This document shows, one piece after another, positions 7,458 through 16,928 of a stretch of DNA of 64,000 bases (positions are counted from its first letter, which is position 1; each line of letters starts with the position of its first letter). The stretch lies in NCBI GenBank assembly GCA_003213135.1, contig QCNT01000003.1, positions 62,001 through 126,000 of the forward strand. Direction: 5' to 3'. Position numbers and translations under genes: made by a program. Source of the stretch: Pelagibacteraceae bacterium AG-426-I15 (GTDB taxonomy: Bacteria; Pseudomonadota; Alphaproteobacteria; Pelagibacterales; Pelagibacteraceae). The notes below the pieces were generated by a model. The model was not told the origin of the DNA, did no database searches, and saw only the letters and a program-made list of their open reading frames with translations.

Positions 7458-10130
7458 ATGAATTTTAAAAGTAAAAATTCTTTTCAATCATTAGATAAGT
7501 TAGATATTTATGGTAAAACTTATCTTTTTTACAATCTATCCAAAGCTGAGAAAAATGGACTCAAAAGTATAAAAAAACTACCCAAATCTTTAAAAGTTCT
7601 TTTAGAAAACTTATTACGTTTCGAAGACGGAGTGACAGTAAATAAAAACCAAATTAATGGTGTTGCAGATTGGCTCAAAAAAAAGAGCTCTAAAATGGAA
7701 ATTGCTTACAGACCTGCAAGAATTTTACTACAAGATTATACAGGAATACCAGCTGTAGCGGATCTTGCAGCAATGAGAGACGCGGTTAAATCTAAAAATA
7801 AAGATCCAAATAAAATAAATCCTTTGTCTACAGTGGACCTTGTAATCGACCACTCAGTAATGGTTGATAACTATGCAAAAAAAGATTCCTTTAAAAAAAA
7901 TGTGGAGAGAGAATTTGATAGAAATGGTGAAAGATATTCTTTTCTTAAATGGGGACAGAATGCTTTTAATAATTTCAGAGTTGTGCCGCCAGGCACAGGA
8001 ATTTGTCATCAAGTTAATCTAGAGTATTTATCAAAAGTAGTGTGGTCTTCAAAAATCAATGGTAATACTTTTGCTTATCCGGATACATTAGTTGGTACTG
8101 ACAGCCATACCACAATGGTTAATGGCTTATCCGTTCTTGGTTGGGGTGTCGGAGGAATAGAAGCTGAGGCCGCAATGTTGGGTCAACCTATTTCAATGTT
8201 AATTCCAGAAGTAATTGGTTTTGAAATAAATGGAAAACTAACAGAGGGAACAACAGCAAGCGATCTAGTTTTAACAATAGTAGAAATGTTAAGAAAAAAA
8301 GGTGTAGTTGGAAAATTTGTAGAATTTTATGGCGAAGGCCTTAAAAATCTATCACTTGCTGACAGAGCAACTATCGCAAATATGGCTCCAGAGTATGGAG
8401 CAACTTGTGGTTTTTTTCCAATTGATGAAGAAACAATAAAATATTTAAAATTTTCTGGAAGAGACAAGGATACTATTTCTCTAGTTGAAAAATACTCAAA
8501 AGAACAAGGCTTGTGGGCAAGCAAAGAAATAGATTTTACTGATACTATATCGTTAGACTTAAGTTCAGTTGTACCAAGTATATCTGGACCGAAAAGACCT
8601 CAGGACAAAGTATTATTAACTGATGCTTCAAAAAGTTTTGATAAAGCATTTAAAGAAAATACAAATAGAAAAGTTCCTTTAGAGGCAAAAGTTGAAAAAA
8701 AAGATTTTAAAATTAAAGATGGAGATATAGTAATTGGAGCAATAACATCTTGCACAAACACTTCAAACCCAAGTGTTATGATCGGTGCAGGCTTGTTAGC
8801 AAAAAATGCAGTTGAGAAAGGCTTAAAAGTTAAACCCTGGGTCAAAACCTCTCTAGCCCCAGGCTCACAAGTGGTTACAGATTATTTAGAAAAGGCTGGT
8901 CTTAATAAATATTTAGATGAATTAGGTTTTAATCTTGTTGGATATGGCTGCACAACATGTATAGGAAACTCAGGTCCTTTAGATAAAGAGATTTCTGATG
9001 CAATCCATAAAGAAAATTTATATGCGGTTTCGGTTTTATCTGGAAATAGAAATTTTGAAGGAAGGATTAATCCAGATGTAAGAGCAAATTATTTAGCTTC
9101 CCCGCCTTTGGTCGTTGCATATGCCCTTGCTGGAAACATGCACCAAGATTTATACAAAAGTCCTTTAGGCAGAGACAAAAATGGGAAGGATGTTTTTCTT
9201 AAGGATATTTGGCCATCAAATAAAGAAATAGAAGATCTAATATTAAAATCTATTAGCGCAGACATGTTCATTAAAAGGTACTCTAACGTATCTCAAGGAC
9301 CCAAAGAATGGAGCTCAATTCAAACTAATGAAAGCAGTATTTATAATTGGGAAGAAAGTTCAACATATGTTAAACGACCCCCATTTTTTGACAATTTACC
9401 AGACAAGCCCGAAGGATTTAAAAAAATTAAGGACGCAAGACCACTCTTAATACTTGCTGATACCGTCACAACCGATCATATTTCACCTGCTGGATCTATA
9501 AAAAAAGACAGCCCAACTGGTGACTATTTTATGAAGCATCAAGTACAACAAAAAGATTTTAATTCATATGGCGCAAGAAGAGGTAATCATGAAGTTATGT
9601 TACGAGGAACATTTGGAAATATCAGAATTAGAAATGAAATGGCTCCAGGAACAGAAGGGGGTTTCACAATATTACAACCAGATGGAAAACAAATGAGCGT
9701 TTATGAGGCCGCAATGGAATACAAAAAAAGAGGAAATAGCTTAGTTGTAATTGCCGGTAAAGAATACGGAACAGGCTCCTCAAGAGATTGGGCCGCCAAA
9801 GGAACAAAATTATTAGGCATCAAAGCTGTTATCGCAGAGAGTTTTGAGAGAATTCATAGATCAAATTTAGTTGGAATGGGAATTTTGCCACTTCAATTTA
9901 AAGAAGGTTTTGATAGAAAAAAACTTAACATCAAGGGAAGTGAGCTGTTTACTATTATTGATATTGAAAAAGGCATCAATCCAAGAGCTGAAGTAAGTTG
10001 TGAAATTAAATACGTAGATGGTTCAAGCAAAACTATTAAACTCACATCAAGAATAGATACTGAAAATGAAATTGAGTACTATAAGAACGGTGGAATTCTT
10101 CAATATGTTTTAAGGAATATGCTTAATTAA
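7458..10130 (+). CDS. acnA: Aconitate hydratase A
   Basis: 890 residues, as expected for AcnA/IRP-type aconitase. It interconverts citrate and isocitrate in the TCA cycle. The three cysteines that hold the [4Fe-4S] cluster are visible: C432 in SCTNTSNPSVM, and C498 and C501 in YGCTTCIGNSG. The swivel domain has YGTGSSRDWAAKGTKLLGI near the C-terminus. The stop codon abuts the prpD start, and both sit before a tricarboxylate transporter, so this aconitase may also process imported substrate or 2-methyl-cis-aconitate. Confidence 0.95.
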   Translation: MNFKSKNSFQSLDKLDIYGKTYLFYNLSKAEKNGLKSIKKLPKSLKVLLENLLRFEDGVTVNKNQINGVADWLKKKSSKMEIAYRPARILLQDYTGIPAVADLAAMRDAVKSKNKDPNKINPLSTVDLVIDHSVMVDNYAKKDSFKKNVEREFDRNGERYSFLKWGQNAFNNFRVVPPGTGICHQVNLEYLSKVVWSSKINGNTFAYPDTLVGTDSHTTMVNGLSVLGWGVGGIEAEAAMLGQPISMLIPEVIGFEINGKLTEGTTASDLVLTIVEMLRKKGVVGKFVEFYGEGLKNLSLADRATIANMAPEYGATCGFFPIDEETIKYLKFSGRDKDTISLVEKYSKEQGLWASKEIDFTDTISLDLSSVVPSISGPKRPQDKVLLTDASKSFDKAFKENTNRKVPLEAKVEKKDFKIKDGDIVIGAITSCTNTSNPSVMIGAGLLAKNAVEKGLKVKPWVKTSLAPGSQVVTDYLEKAGLNKYLDELGFNLVGYGCTTCIGNSGPLDKEISDAIHKENLYAVSVLSGNRNFEGRINPDVRANYLASPPLVVAYALAGNMHQDLYKSPLGRDKNGKDVFLKDIWPSNKEIEDLILKSISADMFIKRYSNVSQGPKEWSSIQTNESSIYNWEESSTYVKRPPFFDNLPDKPEGFKKIKDARPLLILADTVTTDHISPAGSIKKDSPTGDYFMKHQVQQKDFNSYGARRGNHEVMLRGTFGNIRIRNEMAPGTEGGFTILQPDGKQMSVYEAAMEYKKRGNSLVVIAGKEYGTGSSRDWAAKGTKLLGIKAVIAESFERIHRSNLVGMGILPLQFKEGFDRKKLNIKGSELFTIIDIEKGINPRAEVSCEIKYVDGSSKTIKLTSRIDTENEIEYYKNGGILQYVLRNMLN

Positions 10131-11633
10131 ATGAGAAATATTCAAGTAAAAGTTTTTCCCTCAGCCTCAAAGCTTAAAAAAAAACAACAATTAGCTTGGA
10201 AAATAGCAGAGATAGCATCTGACCGAGCACATTTGAACGAGGATGCTGTTGATATGGTTATAAACAGAATCATAGATAATGCTTCTGTTGCTATTGCTTC
10301 TTTTAGTAGAAAACCAGTTATTTCCGCAAGAGAGATGGCGCTTGCTCATCCAAAGAAAAATGGTGCAACTATTTTTGGGATTAATTCAAAGAAAAAATTT
10401 GATTGTGAATGGGCTGCATGGGCAAATGGAACAGCTGTAAGAGAATTAGATTTTCATGACACTTTTTTAGCCGCAGACTACAGTCATCCTGGAGACAATA
10501 TTCCCCCTATCTTAGCTGTTGCTCAACAAAAAAAGATGTCAGGTAAAGACTTGATTAAAGGAATTTTAACAGGTTATGAAGTTCAGGTTAATCTTGTCAA
10601 AGGCATTTGTTTACACGAGCATAAAATAGATCATATTGCTCATTTAGGCCCAAGTGTAGCGGCAGGGCTAGGTTCTCTTTTAAAATTAAATACAGATAAA
10701 ATTTATCAATCTATTCAACAGTCACTTCATATAACTGTTTCCACAAGGCAATCAAGAAAAGGCGAAATTTCCAGCTGGAAAGCTTTTGCACCAGCTCATG
10801 CAGGCAAGTTGGCTATTGAGGCCGTTGACAGATGTATGAGAGGAGAAGGAGCGCCAAGTCCAATTTATGAGGGTGAAGACAGTGTAATTGCATACGTTCT
10901 TTCAGGACCTAAAGCGAGATACACTGTTCCTCTTCCTAATATTAATGAGGAAAAAAAAGCAATTTTGGAAACTTATACCAAAGAACATTCTGCTGAGTAT
11001 CAATCACAAGCACTTATTGATTTAGCCATAAATATGAATGATAGAATAGAGAATATTTCAAAAATAAAATCTGTAGAAATTCACACAAGTCATCACACAC
11101 ATTACGTGATCGGTACTGGCGCAAAGGACCCTCAAAAAATGGACCCCAATGCTAGCAGAGAAACTTTGGACCATTCTATTATGTATATTTTCGCAGTCGC
11201 ATTAGAGGATGGAAAATGGCATCATGTTAACTCATACACCACAAAAAGAGCTAATAAAAAAAGCACAGTTGAGTTATGGAAAAAAATTAAAACCTTTGAA
11301 GACAAAAAATGGACAAAAAATTATCATGACCCTGACCCTAACAAAAAATGTTTTGGAGGTAGGGTTATTATCAAAATGAAAGATGGAAAAAAAATTGTAG
11401 ATGAAATATCAGTTGCTGATGCACATCCAGCTGGAAAAAGACCATTTGAGAGATCTAACTATATAGAAAAATTTCAAACTTTAACTGATGGACTTATTTC
11501 AACAAAAGAAGCGAAAAGGTTTCTAAATGCTGTGCAAAATTTGAGAAAACTCAAATCGGGCGAACTAACTAAACTCAACGTTGAAGTTAAGGCAAAATCA
11601 TTGAGAACGAGAAGCAAGAAGACAATTTTCTAA
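10131..11633 (+). CDS. prpD: MmgE/PrpD family 2-methylcitrate dehydratase
   Basis: 500 residues, full-length PrpD. Family hallmarks include [31 protein letters not shown], the [20 protein letters not shown] block and [18 protein letters not shown]. PrpD dehydrates 2-methylcitrate to 2-methyl-cis-aconitate, which aconitase can rehydrate; the directly abutting acnA fits that pairing. No prpB or prpC is present in the window, so a different hydroxy-tricarboxylate substrate is possible. The C-terminus is a lysine/arginine-rich tail. Confidence 0.85.
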   Translation: MRNIQVKVFPSASKLKKKQQLAWKIAEIASDRAHLNEDAVDMVINRIIDNASVAIASFSRKPVISAREMALAHPKKNGATIFGINSKKKFDCEWAAWANGTAVRELDFHDTFLAADYSHPGDNIPPILAVAQQKKMSGKDLIKGILTGYEVQVNLVKGICLHEHKIDHIAHLGPSVAAGLGSLLKLNTDKIYQSIQQSLHITVSTRQSRKGEISSWKAFAPAHAGKLAIEAVDRCMRGEGAPSPIYEGEDSVIAYVLSGPKARYTVPLPNINEEKKAILETYTKEHSAEYQSQALIDLAINMNDRIENISKIKSVEIHTSHHTHYVIGTGAKDPQKMDPNASRETLDHSIMYIFAVALEDGKWHHVNSYTTKRANKKSTVELWKKIKTFEDKKWTKNYHDPDPNKKCFGGRVIIKMKDGKKIVDEISVADAHPAGKRPFERSNYIEKFQTLTDGLISTKEAKRFLNAVQNLRKLKSGELTKLNVEVKAKSLRTRSKKTIF

Positions 11634-11683
11634 TTGACTCTTTAAACAATCCAAAATTTAATAAGGTAAATAATAAATGGAGG
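11634..11683 (+). promoter_or_regulatory. Candidate sigma-70 promoter and ribosome site for tctC
   Basis: Directly after the prpD stop codon lies TTGACT (11634-11639), a 17-bp spacer and TTTAAT (11657-11662), good -35 and -10 matches. GGAGG at 11679-11683 is 4 bp before the tctC ATG. This would allow the binding protein to be transcribed independently of acnA-prpD. It is a consensus match only. Confidence 0.55.
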
Positions 11684-11687
11684 AAAA

Positions 11688-12665
11688 ATGCGAAATATAA
11701 GAAAATTTATAAGCTTACTATTTGCTGCTGTTCTTTTCTCATCAATTTCAACACAATCATTTGCAATTGACAAACTTCACTTCATTATTGGTGGTGGAGC
11801 TGGCGGTGGCTGGGATGGAACTGCTAGAGGAACAGGAGAAGCATTAACAAAATCAGGCATGCTCAAAAGCGCATCTTTTGAAAACATGTCAGGTGGTGGT
11901 GGTGGTAAAGCTCTATCATTTTTAATTAATACAAAACCTGAAGGAACTGTATTGGTACAGTCAACTCCTTTAGTTCTAAGATCTATTACAAGACACAAAG
12001 GCTATGTTAAAGGAAGCGGCGTTCTTTCATACAAAGATGTTGTTCCAATAGCTGGTGTTATCGGTGACTACGGTGCAATTGCTGTAGCAAAAAACTCACC
12101 ATATAAAAACTTTAAAGATGTTGTTACAGCTTACAAGGCCAATCCAAAATCTGTGAAAATGGCTGGCGGATCTGTTAGGGGTAGCATGGATCACTTAATT
12201 GGTGCGCTTGCGTTTCAAGAAGCAGGGGCAGATCCAAATAAGGTAGTTTATGTTCCTTATGACGCTGGAGGAAAAGCTTTAGCAGGATTATTATCTGGTG
12301 AAACTCAAATTCTTTCAACTGGTTTGGGAGAAGTAATGGGAGCAAGAGACCAAGTTAGAATTATTGGTATTACTGCACCCAAAAGAGTATCAGATGCACC
12401 TGAAGTTCCAACACTTAAAGAACAAGGTTTTGATGTTCAGTTTGTAAATTGGAGAGGATTCTTTGGACCCCCTAACATGAGCAGTGCTGATAAAAAGAAA
12501 ATTGCTAAAATGTTAGGTGATGTACAGAAAACTCCCGAGTGGGAAGCTGTTAGAAAAAGAAATGCTTGGGTAAATATATATAACCCAGACAAAAAGTTTG
12601 TTAAGTTTCTAAAAACACAAACAAAAGAAATGACAGCTCTTATGAAAAAACTAGGAGTAATTTAA
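11688..12665 (+). CDS. tctC: Tripartite tricarboxylate transporter substrate-binding protein TctC
   Basis: 325 residues. Signal peptide with likely cleavage after residue 26 (STQSFA/ID). The mature protein has the TctC/Bug fold signature: HFIIGGGAGGGWDGTARGTGEAL, the late motif PYDAGGKALAGLLSGE and RVIGITAPKR-like strand before EVPTLKEQGFDVQFVNWRG. Such proteins bind citrate or other carboxylates and hand them to TctAB. It has a strong ribosome site and an apparent own promoter, and is followed by tctB and tctA. Confidence 0.9.
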   Translation: MRNIRKFISLLFAAVLFSSISTQSFAIDKLHFIIGGGAGGGWDGTARGTGEALTKSGMLKSASFENMSGGGGGKALSFLINTKPEGTVLVQSTPLVLRSITRHKGYVKGSGVLSYKDVVPIAGVIGDYGAIAVAKNSPYKNFKDVVTAYKANPKSVKMAGGSVRGSMDHLIGALAFQEAGADPNKVVYVPYDAGGKALAGLLSGETQILSTGLGEVMGARDQVRIIGITAPKRVSDAPEVPTLKEQGFDVQFVNWRGFFGPPNMSSADKKKIAKMLGDVQKTPEWEAVRKRNAWVNIYNPDKKFVKFLKTQTKEMTALMKKLGVI

Positions 12666-12690
12666 TCCACTAGGATTTAAAGGAGGAGCA

Positions 12691-13161
12691 GTGAAGATAA
12701 GTTCAGTAAAAATTATCTCGCTGCTCTTCTTTATTTTATCAGCTTTTTACCTTTATACTGCATACCAAATACAAGTATTTGCATTTGACGAAGATGCACC
12801 CTTTAATGCAAAAACATTTCCAATTTATCTTGGTTACACTGGAATGTTTCTATCTGCATTACGAATAGTTTTGCCTGAAAAAACCTCAGAAGAAGTGGAT
12901 CACAAAGTTTTGGATTATAAGAAAGTCATCTTTCTAGTTATTATTATGATTTTTTATGGCCTAACTATTTTGAGAACAGGGTTCTTCTTATCTACTTCGA
13001 TATTTTTATTATTTGCGTATTATTTTCTTGGAGAAAGAAGATGGAAATGGATGCTGTTATTTTCTTTCCCATTTGTTGCATTATTCATGTTCTTACTACA
13101 TGGTGTTTTAGATATTTATCTCAGAGACCCTTTATTAAAGTACATAGGAATAATTGGATGA
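12691..13161 (+). CDS. tctB: Tripartite tricarboxylate transporter small membrane subunit TctB
   Basis: 156 residues, four hydrophobic segments, the normal size and layout of TctB. The start is GTG at 12691, chosen because a perfect AGGAGG lies at 12681-12686. Its stop overlaps the tctA start in ATGA (13158-13161), implying translational coupling. Sequence conservation is poor in this family, so the assignment rests mainly on size, topology and position between tctC and tctA. Confidence 0.85.
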   Translation: MKISSVKIISLLFFILSAFYLYTAYQIQVFAFDEDAPFNAKTFPIYLGYTGMFLSALRIVLPEKTSEEVDHKVLDYKKVIFLVIIMIFYGLTILRTGFFLSTSIFLLFAYYFLGERRWKWMLLFSFPFVALFMFLLHGVLDIYLRDPLLKYIGIIG

Positions 13162-14654
13162 TCGAAGGAATTTTAATAGGATTAAATACAGCGTTATCAT
13201 TAAAAAATATTTTAATGGTAATGATGGGATGTTTTTTTGGAACTATAATTGGAATGTTGCCAGGTCTTGGCCCTATGACCGCAATTGCCTTGATGATTCC
13301 AATTACTTATGGATTTGATCCTGCTACAGGTTTAATTTTAATGGCCGGTGTTTACTATGGAGCAGTTTTTGGGGGATCTACATCTTCTATTTTAATTAAT
13401 GCTCCTGGAGTTCCTGGAACTGTGGCAACATCTTTTGATGGATACCCTATGGCTCAACAAGGGAAAGCTGGCAAGGCACTTGCTATTGCAGCATATAGCT
13501 CCTTCGCTGGAGGAACAATCGCCGCAATATTTTTATTATTTGCAGCTCCTAGCTTATCTAAAGTGAGTTTAGCTTTTAGATCCCCAGATTATTTTGCATT
13601 AATGGTTTTAGGTTTGACTGCAGTTTCGGCATTTTCATCTAAAGGACAATTCTTAAAAGCAATGATGATGGCAATACTAGGATTAATGTTAGCAACTGTT
13701 GGTCAGGATACTTTATCAGATATACCACGTTTTGTTTTCAACAATATGAATTTATCAGATGGGATAAGTTTTGTTCTTGTTGTTATGGCTACATTTGCGA
13801 TGAGTGAGGCATTAACAATTATTTTAAAAGGTACTGATCCAAGTAGTGCCGCTAAAGCGATTTCACTTAAGGAATTAGGATCAATCAAATTAAATAAAGA
13901 GGAAACTAAAAAAACTTTAAAAACAATACCGAGATCATCAGTAATAGGATTTATAGTTGGAGTTTTACCAGGAGCGGGATCAACAATTGCATCTTTTTTA
14001 GCATATGGAATGGAAAGAAACTTCGTAAACAAAGAAGAAAAAGAAAAATTTGGCAAAGGCAGTGTTCATGGATTATCAGCACCTGAAACAGCAAATAATG
14101 CTGCATGTTCAGGCTCATTTGTGCCTTTATTAACTTTAGGTATACCAGGAAGTGGCACTACCGCTGTGATGTTAGGAGCTCTTTTAGGATTTGGTATACA
14201 ACCTGGACCAAGACTTTATATGACTAACCCAGAAATTTTTTGGTCAGTTATCATGTCAATGTATATAGGTATGGTAATACTTTTAATTCTTAATTTACCT
14301 TTGATACCTTATATTGCAAGAATTCTAGCAGTTCCTAGAACTTTTTTGATTCCTATGATTTTATTTTTTTCTGTAACAGGTATTTACCTGATGTCTTTTA
14401 ATACTTTTGATATTTTTTTGATGATAGGTATTGCGGTAGTAGCTACAGGTTTAAGGCTTTATAAATTTCCTATGCCACCTTTAATTTTAGCTTTTGTTTT
14501 AGGAGGTTTGATGGAAGAAAATTTAAGAAGATCTCTTTTAATTAGTGACGGTTCGTTTAGTTTTCTATGGGACAGGCCATTAACAGCAATAATTTTAGCT
14601 TTTACTATATTAATTTTTTCTTGGCAAAGTTATTTAAGTTTTAAAACTAAATAA
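13158..14654 (+). CDS. tctA: Tripartite tricarboxylate transporter large membrane subunit TctA
   Basis: 498 residues from the ATG at 13158, which forms an ATGA overlap with tctB; the frame is open further upstream to 13041, but that would bury 117 bp of tctB and is unlikely. About 11-12 membrane segments. Hallmarks: GTIIGMLPGLGPMTAIALMIP, YGAVFGGSTSSILINAPGVPG and the second repeat VGVLPGAGSTIASFLAYGMER with ETANNAACSGSFVPLLTLGIPGSGTTA. It couples ion flux to carboxylate import with TctB and TctC. The 3' end overlaps the convergent terC by 8 bp. Confidence 0.92.
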   Translation: MIEGILIGLNTALSLKNILMVMMGCFFGTIIGMLPGLGPMTAIALMIPITYGFDPATGLILMAGVYYGAVFGGSTSSILINAPGVPGTVATSFDGYPMAQQGKAGKALAIAAYSSFAGGTIAAIFLLFAAPSLSKVSLAFRSPDYFALMVLGLTAVSAFSSKGQFLKAMMMAILGLMLATVGQDTLSDIPRFVFNNMNLSDGISFVLVVMATFAMSEALTIILKGTDPSSAAKAISLKELGSIKLNKEETKKTLKTIPRSSVIGFIVGVLPGAGSTIASFLAYGMERNFVNKEEKEKFGKGSVHGLSAPETANNAACSGSFVPLLTLGIPGSGTTAVMLGALLGFGIQPGPRLYMTNPEIFWSVIMSMYIGMVILLILNLPLIPYIARILAVPRTFLIPMILFFSVTGIYLMSFNTFDIFLMIGIAVVATGLRLYKFPMPPLILAFVLGGLMEENLRRSLLISDGSFSFLWDRPLTAIILAFTILIFSWQSYLSFKTK

Positions 14655-15285
14655 TCTTTGTAACAAAATCTGGAAGAACTCCCGGATAAATTTCATTCGT
14701 ACCACCGAGTATCAACTGTATTGCAACAATTAGAATCACAAATAATCCCAAAACCCCAACCCATTTATGATTCTTAATATAATTTGCAAAAAAAGTAGCT
14801 ACAGTTCCGACAAGTAAAACTGATAATAGCAATCCAAATATTAGCAGTCCTGTTTCATTTTTAGCGGCAGCAGCAACTCCCAAAACATTATCAAAACTTA
14901 ATGTAACGTCAGCAACTACTATTGCATAAACTGCCGAAGCAAATGATGGTGGCTTTTTTGGCTTAGGTGTTTGTTGTTTAGATGTTTTTAAAGCATCAAA
15001 GATTTCTAAATCTTTAATTAACTTCACAATAATCCAAATTAATAATGCCCCACCTAAAACTTTCAGTATCGGATACTGTAATAGCTGAACTGTTATTGCA
15101 GCAAAAATTACTCTAAAAAGGAAAGCTCCAAAAACACCAAGTAGTATTATTCTCTTTCTATCCTTTGAAGCAAAAGAAGATGCAATTAAACCAATAATAA
15201 TTGCATTATCAGCAGCCATAACAATATCAATAAAAACTATTTGAAAAAAAATTATTACTTTTGGTAGGAGTATTATGTCAGCCAT
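14647..15285 (-). CDS. TerC family integral membrane protein
   Basis: 212 residues, about seven membrane segments. The N-terminus FFQIVFIDIVMAADNAIIIGL and the second half VVADVTLSFDNVLGVAAAAK carry the duplicated acidic [D/N] motifs of the TerC/YjbE family. Family members are linked to tellurite resistance and to manganese or other metal export. It is convergent with tctA, overlapping it by 8 bp, and divergent from the TRAP operon. Confidence 0.88.
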   Translation of the reverse strand: MADIILLPKVIIFFQIVFIDIVMAADNAIIIGLIASSFASKDRKRIILLGVFGAFLFRVIFAAITVQLLQYPILKVLGGALLIWIIVKLIKDLEIFDALKTSKQQTPKPKKPPSFASAVYAIVVADVTLSFDNVLGVAAAAKNETGLLIFGLLLSVLLVGTVATFFANYIKNHKWVGVLGLFVILIVAIQLILGGTNEIYPGVLPDFVTKII

Positions 15286-15422
15286 TTAAAATACTACTTA
15301 TATTAGTTTATCAGCAAACTTTAAAGAAATATTTAATCAAAATGGGTCAGTTATTCAAAAAAGGTCTTGCAATTTACAATGCATGAATGTGAAATACGTT
15401 TTTATTAATTATAGGGGGACAT

Positions 15423-16394
15423 ATGAAAATAATTAAAAAAATAAGCGTAATACTTACCTCTTTACTTATCAGTATGGGTGCTGCACAAGCAGAGACGTGG
15501 AACATGGCTTTAGCATATGGAGCAAGCAATTTCCATTCAGCAAACGCAACAGAATTTGCAAATGCTGTTACTGAGAAGACAGGTGGAAAACTTACAATTA
15601 AGACTCACCCAGGTGGTTCTTTATTTAAAGGTGGAGCTATTTTAAGAGCTGTCCAAACAGGACAAACACAAATCGGTGAAAGATTTATGTCTGCTCATGG
15701 AAGTTTTGATCCATTATTAGAAGTAGACTCTATTCCTTTTGTTGCTCAAACATACTCTGATGCACAAAAACTTTACAAAGCTTCAAAGCCAGAATTGGTT
15801 AAAGGACTTGATGAAAAAGGACTAGTTTTCCTTTACGCAGTTCCGTGGCCGGCTCAAGGCTTGTACAGTAAAAAAGCTATTAACTCTGTAAGCGATCTTA
15901 AGGGTCTTAAGTTTAGAGCATATAACTCTGCAACAATTAGGATTGCAGAATTAACTGGTATGAAACCAACTAAGCTAGAAGCTGTTGCAATCAGCCAAGC
16001 ATTCTCTACTGGAATGGTTGAAAGCATGATCACGTCACCAACAACTGGTAAAAATAGTAAAATTTGGGAAAACGGTGTTAAATATTTTTATGATATTGCA
16101 GCATGGTTTCCAAAAAACATGGTTGTTGTAAATAAAAAAGCTTGGAACAAGCTAGACGATGCAACTAAAAAAATAGTTATGAACCAAGCAGCAGTTGCTG
16201 AGAGAAAAGGCTGGAACTTATCTAAACGAGGTAATGTTGCAGACAAAAAAGCTCTAGCAGACGCTGGAATGGTAGTTGGAAAAGTTAATACGGCTTTACA
16301 AAGTCATTTTGAAAAAACTGGCGCTACTATGGCCAAAGAATGGGCAGGTAGAGCAGGTTCAAGAGGACAAGCTGTTTTATCAGCATATAAATAA
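15423..16394 (+). CDS. dctP: TRAP transporter substrate-binding protein (DctP family)
   Basis: 323 residues. Signal peptide with probable cleavage after residue 23 (GAAQA/ETW). The mature part is a DctP fold: WNMALAYGASNFHSANATEFANAV, LTIKTHPGGSLFKGGAILRAVQTGQTQIG and the DLKGLKFRAYNSATIRIAELTGMKP substrate-binding region, including the arginine that usually clamps a carboxylate. A GGGGG ribosome site precedes the ATG. It is the first gene of a dctPQM operon; the substrate is likely an organic or sulfonic acid but is not determined. Confidence 0.9.
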   Translation: MKIIKKISVILTSLLISMGAAQAETWNMALAYGASNFHSANATEFANAVTEKTGGKLTIKTHPGGSLFKGGAILRAVQTGQTQIGERFMSAHGSFDPLLEVDSIPFVAQTYSDAQKLYKASKPELVKGLDEKGLVFLYAVPWPAQGLYSKKAINSVSDLKGLKFRAYNSATIRIAELTGMKPTKLEAVAISQAFSTGMVESMITSPTTGKNSKIWENGVKYFYDIAAWFPKNMVVVNKKAWNKLDDATKKIVMNQAAVAERKGWNLSKRGNVADKKALADAGMVVGKVNTALQSHFEKTGATMAKEWAGRAGSRGQAVLSAYK

Positions 16395-16410
16395 ATTTTA
16401 TTTAGGCAAA

Positions 16411-16435
16411 AAGGCCGTATAATAGGTACGGCCTT
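16411..16435 (+). promoter_or_regulatory. Hairpin between dctP and dctQ occupying the dctQ ribosome site
   Basis: A perfect 9-bp stem, AAGGCCGTA (16411-16419) with TACGGCCTT (16427-16435), encloses a 7-nt loop and ends one base before the dctQ ATG at 16437. There is no T-run after it, so it is a poor intrinsic terminator. By position it could protect the dctP message 3' end and reduce dctQM translation, giving more binding protein than permease. The role is inferred. Confidence 0.75.
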
Positions 16436-16436
16436 T

Positions 16437-16928
16437 ATGCTTTGTAAAATAGATAAATTTTTAAATTCTCTTTACAGATACTCAGGATACGTCGCATCTT
16501 TTTTTTTAATTCTTATATTAGCGACTATAGTTTTAGGCATAACATCTAGAATTTTTGGATTTTATATTCGTGGTTTAACAGAATATTCAGGTTATAGCTT
16601 AGCTACCGCATCTTTTTTAGCATTAGCTTACACATTCAATGAAAACGGTCATATTAGAATCACTTTGTTTCTTGAAAGTGCAAAAGGAAGTTTATTAAAA
16701 TTTTTAACTATTTGGTGTTTAGCAGCCTCTACATTTTTGTCAGGTTTTTTAGCATTCTATTTTATCAAAATGTGGATTGTATCAATTCAGCTCGGTGAAA
16801 GGAGTCAAGGAGCAGATGAAATTTTACTGTGGATACCACAAACAGGGGTAGCAATAGGCGCAATAATATTTTTTATTTGTATTACTCACAATTTCTTAAA
16901 ACTATTTTTTACCAAAACAAATGCCTGA
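16437..16928 (+). CDS. dctQ: TRAP transporter small permease DctQ
   Basis: 163 residues, four membrane segments, normal for DctQ. The central loop ...RGLTEYSGYSLATASFLALAYTFNENGHIRI matches the family pattern (E-x-x-x-Y ... A..F...GHI+). It anchors DctM and interacts with the periplasmic DctP. The ATG directly follows a 9-bp hairpin and has no free Shine-Dalgarno. It overlaps dctM by 8 bp. Confidence 0.88.
   Translation: MLCKIDKFLNSLYRYSGYVASFFLILILATIVLGITSRIFGFYIRGLTEYSGYSLATASFLALAYTFNENGHIRITLFLESAKGSLLKFLTIWCLAASTFLSGFLAFYFIKMWIVSIQLGERSQGADEILLWIPQTGVAIGAIIFFICITHNFLKLFFTKTNA

Noticed and set aside
13041-13157. Upstream extension of tctA to an ATG at 13041
   Set aside because: It would sit inside tctB in another frame; the ATGA overlap at 13158 and the MIEGILIGLNTAL start match TctA.
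16411-16435. Intrinsic terminator between dctP and dctQ
   Set aside because: There is no T-run after the stem, and dctQ begins one base later in an otherwise normal TRAP operon.
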